A stretch of 13,096 nt of DNA from Gammaproteobacteria bacterium (GTDB taxonomy: Bacteria; Pseudomonadota; Gammaproteobacteria; Chromatiales; Chromatiaceae). The translations under genes and the position numbers were made by a program. Under the pieces are notes generated by a model. The model saw nothing but the letters and a program-made list of their open reading frames with translations, did no database searches and was not told the DNA's origin. Shown here one piece after another: positions 7,677 through 13,096 of this stretch (position 1 is its first letter; every line of letters starts with the position of its first letter). Where the stretch lies: the NCBI GenBank assembly GCA_019136395.1, contig JAGVUH010000053.1:1-13096 (forward strand), given 5' to 3'.

Positions 7677-9524
7677 TCACGCCGACAGTTCCGCGATCCG
7701 CGCCTTGATCCGTTCGGTGACCCGGGCTAGCTCGGCGTCGATGGCCGCAAGGGGCCGGGGCGGCTCGAAGACGTAGAAGTGACGGTTGAAGGGGATCTCG
7801 TAGCCGATCTTGGTCTTGGTGTCGTCGATCCAGGCGTCCGGGGCGTGGGGCAGGACCTCGCGGGCGAAGTAGGCGTCGACGTCCTCGCTCAGGGGCACGT
7901 TCTCGGTGTCGCGGAGCTTGGGGTCGGGCTGGGGCTGGCCTTTCTGCTTGCCCTTCTGGCCGAGCAGGGGCCCGCCGGCCTCGTAACGCAGGGGGCGCTC
8001 GACGGTGATGGTGCGGTAGCCGAAGTCCTGGGTGCGAAAGATCCGTGAGATGGGCAGCACCCGGACCTTGGCGCGGCCGGCCCCCTCCTCGGGAGCAGGC
8101 GGTGGGGGATCACCCGGCATTAGCACGCGGCGCTCGACCTCCTTGCCGGCGCCGTCCAGCACCAGGGCCAGGTGGGCCTCGGTGCAGTCGCCGAAGAGGC
8201 GGGTGACGAGGGCGATGTGCTCCTCGCTCATCTCCTTGCGCTTGCTGCCGAGGCTTTTGCGCATCTTCTGCCAGAAGTGGCTGGCGTCGATGAGCTGGAT
8301 CCGGCCCTGGCGGTGCGCGGGCTTGCGGTTGCTCAGAATCCAGACATAGGTCGCGATGCCGGTGTTGTAGAACATGTCCGTGGGCAGGGCGACGATGGCC
8401 TCCAGCAGGTCGTTCTCCAGCACATGGCGGCGGATCTCGCTCTCGCCGGAACCGGCGCCGCCGGTGAAGAGCGGGGAGCCGTTGAGGACGATGCCGATGC
8501 GGCTGCCGCCGTCCCTGGCCGGGCGCATCTTGGAGAGCAGGTGCAGCAGGAACAGCAGCGAGCCGTCCGAGACCCGGGGCAGCCCTGGCCCGAAGCGCCC
8601 GGCATGGCCCTTTTCCTGGTGCTCCTTGCGGATTGCGGCTTCGATCTTCTTCCACTCCACACCGAAGGGGGGATTGGAGAGCATGTAGTCGAAGCGCTTG
8701 CCCACCAGGCCATCGGCGGAGAGGGTGTTGCCGAAGACGATGTTGCTGATGTTCTGCCCCTTGATCAGCATGTCCGCCTTGCAGATGGCGTAGGACTCGG
8801 GGTTGAGCTCCTGGCCAAAGAGGGTCAGGCTGGCGTCGGGGTTGAGCTCGGCCAGATATTCCTCGCCGGTGGAGATCATGCCGCCCGTGCCGGCCGTGGG
8901 GTCGTATAGGCTGCGGACCACGCCCGGGCGACTGAGGATTTCGTCGTCCTCGATGAACAGCAGGTTGACCATCAGCCGGATGGCGTCACGCGGGGTGAAG
9001 TGCTCACCGGCGGTCTCGTTGGAGATTTCCGCGAAGCGGCGGATCAGCTCCTCGAAGACCAGGCCCATCTGGTGGTTGTCGACGGCGTCGGGGTGCAGGT
9101 CGATGGTGGCGAAGCGCTCGGTGACCTGATAAAGGAGCCCGGCGCGCTGGAGCCGGTCCACCTGGGTGAAGAAGTCGAAGCGCTCGAAGATGTCACGCCC
9201 CTCCGGCGAAAAGCCCTCGACGTAGCCTTCCAGGTTGGCGGCGATGTGGTCCTGATCGCCCATCAGCCGCTTCATGTCCAGCCGGGAGACGTTGTAGAAG
9301 CCGCGCCCGGTCACCCGCAGCAGGAAGGGCCCGGGATTGAGCTTGGCTTGGGTGCGCAGGGCAAACTCGGTCAGCGCTGACTCCTTGGTGTCCGCCAGCA
9401 CGCAGTCCAGGCGCCGCAGCACGGTGAAGGGCAGGATCACCCGGCCGTATTCGGATTGCTTGTAGTCGCCGCGCAGGAGGTCAGCCACGGACCAGATGAA
9501 GGACGAGAGGGATTGATGGTTCAC
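7677..9524 (-). CDS. hsdM: Type I restriction-modification DNA methyltransferase subunit HsdM
   Basis: This is the N6-adenine methyltransferase subunit of a type I system, which works as an M2S complex using S-adenosylmethionine. The 615-residue protein opens with the HsdM N-terminal helical domain ([36 protein letters not shown]). It has the linker GEHFTPRD (173-180), the AdoMet-binding motif I DPTAGTGG (208-215) and the catalytic motif IV NPPF (284-287). A charged insertion with [14 protein letters not shown] lies near residues 520-535, before the C-terminal helix that contacts HsdS. The start is GTG at 9524, 18 bp after the VF530 stop; no Shine-Dalgarno is obvious, so coupling to that gene is plausible. 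All catalytic motifs are intact. Its own hsdS is truncated and no hsdR is in the window, so activity would need an HsdS from another locus. Confidence 0.95.
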   Translation of the reverse strand: MNHQSLSSFIWSVADLLRGDYKQSEYGRVILPFTVLRRLDCVLADTKESALTEFALRTQAKLNPGPFLLRVTGRGFYNVSRLDMKRLMGDQDHIAANLEGYVEGFSPEGRDIFERFDFFTQVDRLQRAGLLYQVTERFATIDLHPDAVDNHQMGLVFEELIRRFAEISNETAGEHFTPRDAIRLMVNLLFIEDDEILSRPGVVRSLYDPTAGTGGMISTGEEYLAELNPDASLTLFGQELNPESYAICKADMLIKGQNISNIVFGNTLSADGLVGKRFDYMLSNPPFGVEWKKIEAAIRKEHQEKGHAGRFGPGLPRVSDGSLLFLLHLLSKMRPARDGGSRIGIVLNGSPLFTGGAGSGESEIRRHVLENDLLEAIVALPTDMFYNTGIATYVWILSNRKPAHRQGRIQLIDASHFWQKMRKSLGSKRKEMSEEHIALVTRLFGDCTEAHLALVLDGAGKEVERRVLMPGDPPPPAPEEGAGRAKVRVLPISRIFRTQDFGYRTITVERPLRYEAGGPLLGQKGKQKGQPQPDPKLRDTENVPLSEDVDAYFAREVLPHAPDAWIDDTKTKIGYEIPFNRHFYVFEPPRPLAAIDAELARVTERIKARIAELSA

Positions 9525-9542
9525 GTCGCGGGAGTTCTTTCT

Positions 9543-9881
9543 TTATCCATGTGCCATTCTGGCTTTTGGGCCATTCGGATTCTGGGCCATTCTGGCTTCT
9601 GGACCATTCCGGCCCCGACGCTGCTCGCGCCGCATGAACAGGTAGAGCCCTTCCACCTTGGCCCGCGCCCAGGGCGTCTTGCGCAGGAATTTCAGGCTCG
9701 ACGACAGGCTTGGTTCGTGGGCGAAGCACCGCAGTCGGAGGCGCGCCGCCAGTTCCTCCCAACCATAATGGGCGACCAGGGCCGTCAAGATTGCCTCCAG
9801 CGTGAGCCCATGGAGGGGATTGTTAGGCTGAGGGCGGGGAGGTGGCCGGTCGTTGGTCGGCGGCGGGGGTGAGTTGCTCAT
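9543..9881 (-). CDS. VF530-family (DUF2132) DNA-binding protein with repeat-encoded tail
   Basis: Residues 20-86 ([29 protein letters not shown], then [31 protein letters not shown]) match the small helical VF530 domain known from Vibrio and many proteobacteria and described as DNA-binding. The exact role is unknown. The chosen ATG at 9881 gives 112 residues: a Pro-rich N-terminus ([18 protein letters not shown]), the domain, and a C-terminal tail of about 22 residues with an 11-residue repeat ([11 protein letters not shown] / [10 protein letters not shown]) not normal for the family. An upstream in-frame extension to 10082 exists but its composition is unlike the protein. The stop is 18 bp before the hsdM start, so it may be the first gene of the hsd operon or simply sit upstream of it. 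Confidence 0.85.
   Translation of the reverse strand: MSNSPPPPTNDRPPPRPQPNNPLHGLTLEAILTALVAHYGWEELAARLRLRCFAHEPSLSSSLKFLRKTPWARAKVEGLYLFMRREQRRGRNGPEARMAQNPNGPKARMAHG
9553..9610. repeat. Short tandem repeat of alternating 16/17 bp
   Basis: CCATTC begins at 9554, 9571, 9587 and 9604, each copy followed by TGG/CGG and then a CTTxTGG-like end. The alternating 17-16-17 spacing sums to 33 bp, keeping the frame and giving an 11-codon period in the tail of the VF530 protein. This points to slippage or duplication in the last codons of that gene. Confidence 0.75.
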
Positions 9882-10031
9882 GGCAGCGCCTGTATCGCCG
9901 GGCGGAAGACGGCGTTCATGCGGGCTGATGCTAGCCGCCAGAGGGAGAGGCGGCAAGGGCCGGGTCGCGCGGGGCTGGCATGCCCAGGACTGGCTCGCCC
10001 AGGACCGGATCGCGGATGGAGCCCCCTGGAC

Positions 10032-10052
10032 AGGCGGGTAAGCAACCCGCCT
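10032..10052 (-). terminator. Perfect 8-bp hairpin after the diguanylate cyclase gene (possible terminator)
   Basis: AGGCGGGT (10032-10039), a 5-base loop and ACCCGCCT (10045-10052) form a perfect GC-rich stem about 46 bp beyond the stop of the minus-strand diguanylate cyclase. No T-run follows on either strand, so it is not a classical intrinsic terminator. It could stop or pause transcription before the VF530/hsd unit, or be a protein-binding palindrome. Confidence 0.35.
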
Positions 10053-10097
10053 AGCCCACCGCCACGGGCAACTCCACTGCACCTATAGAGATGGATT

Positions 10098-11552
10098 TCA
10101 CTGGCCACATTCAACCCGGTTACGTCCAGCCATCTTTGCCTGGTATAGAACACCGTCAACGCGGGTCAACCAGGCATCGGCGGTTTCCGGAGGGCGATAT
10201 TGTGTTACGCCAAAGCTCGACGTGATCTGACCCACCCCGGGAAAGGGGTCCGCAGCGATCAAGGTACGCAGCTTTTCCGCGAGTTGCCGTGCCTGGGTTG
10301 CCCCGCAATGAGGCAGCATGACGACGAATTCCTCCCCTCCCCAGCGGGCCAGGACATCAACTTCGCGCAAGTTATCGCGGACTCGGTGGCTCAAGGCGAT
10401 CAGAACCTCGTCGCCCACCAGATGGCCATGGGTGTCGTTGATCATTTTGAAGTGGTCGATATCGAACATGAGCAACGACAAGGGCTCGTTATACCGTGCC
10501 ACACGCCCGATCTCTGTCGCGACCACTTGCTGGAAGTGGCGACGATTCCATAGGCCGGTGAGATCGTCCGTAGTTGCCAGGCGCCGGAGTTCGGCATTGG
10601 CGGCTTGAAGTGCCCGGTTGATCTGCTCGGCGCGGTCGCGAGCCTGGCGCAGGGCCAACTCGGCCCGCTTCCTGGCATCAATATTTCGCGTCACGCCCAG
10701 GATTTCCTTGAACTGGCCGTCAAGGCTGATCAGCGGCGAAGCCATGATCTCGGTCCATACCAGGGTGCCGTCATGACAAATCTGCATCAGCTCAAGCTGG
10801 ACCGGCTGTAGGGGCTCCCCCCGCTGCAACCGCCCCAAGAAGTCCTGGAAATGCTCTTGAACCAGGCCCAGTGACTTTGGCGGGAAGATGTCGGACCAGG
10901 ATTGAGTCATAACCTCCGCCACCGAGAAACCCCGCAGCTTGACCACGGACGGACTGATGTAGGTGAACCGCCCATCGAGCCCCATGGTCCAGATCACATC
11001 ATCCGCGTTCTCCGCAATCAGCCGATGCCGTTCTTCACTTAGGCGGAGTTGCTCTTCCACGTGGCGACGGGCACGGCTCTGCGCATGAATCTGGATAGAT
11101 TGAGCGATACGCGCACGCAGTACGGTCGGATGGACGGGCAAGGCGATAAAGTCATTGCATCCCGCCGTGAATGCCTGGATTTCGAGTTGCGGATGATCGA
11201 ACATCGTCACGAACAGGATGGGTAGGTCCAGATCGGCGAAGGATTGCCGCAAGGCGCGACAAGCGGTGAAATCATCCTGAGGCAAAGGCCCTGGAATGAG
11301 AATGGTCAGAGCAAAGGTTTGTTGCGTGATGAGGTCCAGTGCCTGGGTGACCGTGGATACGGCATGGATTTCACCCATACCCTTGAGGACTTCCTCCAGG
11401 AAGACTAACTCGGCAGGCCGGGGAGCAACCACCAAGATACGCCGCTCTGCTGCCGGTAGGTGAGCAAGGAGTGTATCGGTTGGTGCATCTTCGTAGACGG
11501 TACAAGCACCCCCATAGTCAGGAAGGTGCCCATAGCTAGGATCATGGCGCAC
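10098..11552 (-). CDS. Diguanylate cyclase with degenerate receiver (REC-PAS-GGDEF)
   Basis: This is probably a cytoplasmic protein making cyclic-di-GMP from two GTP. The start is GTG at 11552, directly after an in-frame TAG and preceded by GGGTGA at 7 bases. Of 484 residues, 37-155 have a receiver-like fold pattern, but the acidic pair is replaced (VVAPRP, 41-46), the phospho-acceptor stretch reads LTILIPGPLP (82-91) without the Asp, and the conserved Lys is Leu138; Thr116 remains. It is therefore a pseudo-receiver, not controlled by a normal histidine kinase. A PAS domain spans about 176-296, then a coiled linker, then GGDEF from about 325. The active site GGEEF (405-409), the metal/GTP segment DIDHFKMINDTHGH and the inhibitory RxxD site (REVD, 396-399) are all intact. 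No transmembrane helix is seen. It points the same way as the VF530/hsd genes but is separated from them by 216 bp. Confidence 0.92.
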   Translation of the reverse strand: MRHDPSYGHLPDYGGACTVYEDAPTDTLLAHLPAAERRILVVAPRPAELVFLEEVLKGMGEIHAVSTVTQALDLITQQTFALTILIPGPLPQDDFTACRALRQSFADLDLPILFVTMFDHPQLEIQAFTAGCNDFIALPVHPTVLRARIAQSIQIHAQSRARRHVEEQLRLSEERHRLIAENADDVIWTMGLDGRFTYISPSVVKLRGFSVAEVMTQSWSDIFPPKSLGLVQEHFQDFLGRLQRGEPLQPVQLELMQICHDGTLVWTEIMASPLISLDGQFKEILGVTRNIDARKRAELALRQARDRAEQINRALQAANAELRRLATTDDLTGLWNRRHFQQVVATEIGRVARYNEPLSLLMFDIDHFKMINDTHGHLVGDEVLIALSHRVRDNLREVDVLARWGGEEFVVMLPHCGATQARQLAEKLRTLIAADPFPGVGQITSSFGVTQYRPPETADAWLTRVDGVLYQAKMAGRNRVECGQ

Positions 11553-11639
11553 GGGCTAATCACCCAGAGATGGTTCGTAATCAATTTTTTCCCTAAGTCA
11601 CTTAGTACCACCTTCCTCACTGAAATTTAAGACATAAAT

Positions 11640-11669
11640 TCCGACAAGATCCGACGAAATCCGACAATT
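11640..11669. promoter_or_regulatory. Three 10-bp direct repeats (operator-like) upstream of the diguanylate cyclase
   Basis: TCCGACAAGA, TCCGACGAAA and TCCGACAATT follow one another without gaps at 11640, 11650 and 11660. The TCCGAC core is thus repeated on one face of the helix, once per turn. The block lies 88-117 bp upstream of the GTG start on the minus strand, within A+T-rich DNA where a promoter is expected. This layout is typical of cooperative regulator binding. No -35/-10 pair is clear enough to call. Confidence 0.5.
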
Positions 11670-11891
11670 GCACAAAAATTTTCTATGAGGTCCATAAAGC
11701 AGACTTATGGTCTGGCTCAGGCTCAACCCTATCTTCCAGGTTGTCTCATCTGACCAAGGACGGACCGAGAACTTGTCCCTACCGATGTCACTGGGTTGCT
11801 GGTGGCGGTAGTGGGTCAGTCCCCGTTTCAGTCATCCCCGCGATTCACCAGGTTGAAGTTGGTTTGGGGTGGGATGATCGCCAGGCAATAA

Positions 11892-11909
11892 CACCCCACG
11901 AAAGGGGTG
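11892..11909. repeat. Short inverted repeat CACCCC/GGGGTG
   Basis: CACCCC (11892-11897), a 6-base loop and GGGGTG (11904-11909) can fold. The outer CCAG (11881-11884) and CTGG (11911-11914) could extend the stem with bulges. It may be a REP-like palindrome in the gene-poor region. No T-run follows, so a terminator is not suggested. Confidence 0.35.
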
Positions 11910-12007
11910 GCTGGTATCGGCCTTCATGCCAAGTGTGTGATGAGGTTTTTGGGGTTGCTGACCACTTCACCGATCATGTTCAACCATGGCGGGACACTAG
12001 GGACAGC

Positions 12008-12424
12008 GGGGACAGATGCCTCAACACCATGATCTAACAGCGGAATATATGTCCCGACCTTGTCCTTGTCTTCGGCTTTGTCTCCGAGTACCCGGGAAAT
12101 ACGAACCTTGGACTATATGGATGGACTTCGCTGTTGGCCCCTTTGTCCCCATAACTGTACCGTCAGATTGCGGCATCTAACAGGCAACCAAGATCCCTGT
12201 TTCCTTCATTGGGGTATGGGGACAGTTCATGTAAGACACTGATCAATTTTGGAGTACATGTCCCGACTTTATCCCTAAGTCCGGCCTAGTACCCATGTGT
12301 CGGGAAGTATCTCCCTGACCAAGGTAGGATTTCGCCGTTGGCCCCTCTTCCCCATCACACTCCCCTAGAATGCAACGTCTGGAGGGAAACCAAGATACTT
12401 TTTTTCCCTTCATCAGGTAGCTGG
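12008..12424. repeat. Diverged tandem duplication, unit about 208 bp
   Basis: The two copies run from 12008 and from 12218. Matching landmarks are GGGGACAG (12008 / 12218), TGATCwA shortly after, ATGTCCCGAC (12049 / 12258), TTCGCyGTTGGCCCC (12127 / 12331), AACCAAGAT (12186 / 12388) and a following pyrimidine-rich TTCATyrGG. Offsets shrink from 210 to 202 bp along the unit through small indels. No reading frame is conserved between the copies, so the unit appears non-coding. It may be a repeated element of a mobile-repeat family. Confidence 0.7.
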
Positions 12425-12634
12425 TGACCTCAGGGAAATCCCCTCTCATACCCTTTCCTTCCACTCCAATGGCATCGTCCATCGCGGACCCTAAAATGAA
12501 GCCCTCTTTGTTTCTGCTAACTACCCTTCGCCGTTTAAATCATCCTCAACATGGGAAAACAAGCCAGATGCCGAAGAGAATGAAGGACGCCCAAAGATTT
12601 TCCTTAGAGTACAAGTACTCAACTGCAAAACCGG

Positions 12635-13015
12635 TTATGGGGTAATTTGTGTATCCCCGCCGATGCGGCCTTGTTTTATATCATCATGATATTTATTGAG
12701 TGTTTCCTGCCATTCAGGAGTGTTCAAGGCATTGTACTCATCTTGGGTGAGTCGACCGCTTTTGATCAGGCTTTGCCGGAAGAGGACACTCACCTGACGC
12801 AGCTTGCTTTCCTTATCTTGTACCAGTTGCTGGATTCTTTCGTTTTTGCTTAGTGCACTCCCCGCTGCTTGGGCACCTGAACCTGAAGGCTCATTGCTGA
12901 TGGTGTCGATTTTCAGTTCATATTCTTTTTCAATCTGAGCTTTGCGTTGATCGTGCCACTTTTGTTTTGCGACCCGTGTTTTATCTGTGGCTGGATTAAA
13001 CACCTTTGGCCGCAC
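12635..13015 (-). CDS. Uncharacterised hydrophilic protein or gene remnant
   Basis: This is a 126-residue frame with the first usable start GTG at 13015 and no Shine-Dalgarno. The frame is open further up to a TAA at 13061-13063 (TDWTFEPNRNQSPL precedes), which suggests the GTG may be internal and the true 5' end lost or frameshifted. The product is rich in Lys, Gln, Glu and Asp, has no membrane segment or signal peptide, and alternates probable helices (TRVAKQKWHDQRKAQIEKEYE; NERIQQLVQDKESKLRQVSVLF) with a Gly/Ser/Ala linker. I do not recognise a family. Codon use is A+T-richer than in the genes to the left, consistent with acquired DNA. It ends IGGDTQITP at TAA 12635-12637. Confidence 0.4.
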   Translation of the reverse strand: MRPKVFNPATDKTRVAKQKWHDQRKAQIEKEYELKIDTISNEPSGSGAQAAGSALSKNERIQQLVQDKESKLRQVSVLFRQSLIKSGRLTQDEYNALNTPEWQETLNKYHDDIKQGRIGGDTQITP

Positions 13016-13096
13016 CAGAGGAGATTGATTCCGATTGGGCTCAAAAGTCCAATCCGTTAATTATTTTGGATTCCATTTTTCTAAATGATCGTTTAA

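Larger units (their letters stand above)
11553..12634. other. Gene-poor, lower-GC region with repeats and GGGGACA/TGTCCC motifs
   Basis: Over about 1.1 kb no ORF shows a recognisable domain, plausible codon use or a ribosome site. The base composition falls compared with everything to the left. The stretch holds the 10-bp repeats at 11640, overlapping small inverted repeats (CCATAA/TTATGG at 11692-11710 and CAGAC/GTCTG at 11700-11714), a CACCCC/GGGGTG hairpin at 11892-11909, and a diverged tandem duplication at 12008-12424. GGGGACA-type motifs lie at 11991, 12000, 12008 and 12218, and TGTCCC in the other orientation at 11774, 12050, 12144 and 12259. GGGGACAG-type ends are familiar from repeats moved by REP-associated (RAYT/Y1) transposases, but no transposase gene is visible. 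Confidence 0.55.

Noticed and set aside
8172..8909. Plus-strand 245-codon frame opposite hsdM
   Set aside because: It is an antisense shadow. The minus strand carries the AdoMet and NPPF motifs of HsdM here.
9882..10082. Upstream extension of the VF530 protein
   Set aside because: The extension is Arg/Pro/Ser/Trp-rich, unlike any VF530 N-terminus, and runs through the intergenic hairpin.
11741..12037. 98-codon plus-strand frame in the gene-poor region
   Set aside because: No ribosome site, no recognisable domain, and it runs through the hairpin and GGGACA motifs.
12243..12482. 79-codon minus-strand frame across the second tandem unit
   Set aside because: The equivalent frame in the first unit is broken by stops, so the frame is not conserved between copies.
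12647..12853. 68-codon hydrophobic plus-strand frame (antisense to 12635-13015)
   Set aside because: No ribosome site; the hydrophobic content is the mirror of a lysine/glutamine-rich minus-strand frame.
1..13096. CRISPR array, tRNA or rRNA genes
   Set aside because: No regular repeat-spacer pattern of CRISPR size and no tRNA-like cloverleaf or rRNA sequence was found on reading through both strands.

Overview
The window reads as chromosomal DNA of a GC-rich gammaproteobacterium. The most likely source is a purple sulfur bacterium of the Chromatiaceae type. This is inferred from a V/A-type ATP synthase subunit I, two large cyclic-di-GMP proteins, a VF530-type protein and GGGGACAG-type repeat motifs occurring together; no ribosomal marker is present to prove it. 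From the left edge to about 11,550 the DNA is uniformly GC-rich and densely coding. From about 11,560 to the right edge it is visibly richer in A+T, mostly without genes, and looks like acquired or decaying DNA.

Left part (plus strand): the C-terminal half of ATP synthase subunit I (3-755); a spacer with GATC-rich 25-bp repeats; a MASE1-CHASE-PAS-GGDEF-EAL cyclic-di-GMP protein whose frame is broken by one extra G near 2072-2074 inside the CHASE domain (984-4395); then an exported coiled-coil MscS-type mechanosensitive channel (about 4628-6964).

Middle part (minus strand, read 9881 to 6972): an operon-like run of VF530 DNA-binding protein, HsdM (type I DNA methyltransferase), a small ribbon-helix-helix antitoxin-like protein, a 68-aa protein carrying the Fic-inhibitory motif SxxxEG (VbhA-like), and the first 58 codons of hsdS. 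The hsdS remnant ends only about 7 bp from the convergent channel gene. No hsdR is present in the window. The cluster therefore looks like a partly deleted type I restriction-modification locus that keeps an apparently intact methyltransferase and two orphan antitoxin-like genes.

Right part: a minus-strand REC-PAS-GGDEF diguanylate cyclase (10098-11552) whose receiver domain has lost its phosphorylation residues. Upstream of it are three 10-bp direct repeats. Then comes about 1.1 kb with no convincing gene, holding GGGGACA/TGTCCC motifs in both orientations and a diverged tandem duplication of about 208 bp. Last is a hydrophilic unknown ORF (12635-13015, minus).

The points most worth following are the methyltransferase / RHH / VbhA-like / HsdS gene order, the degenerate receiver, and the repeat-rich right flank.
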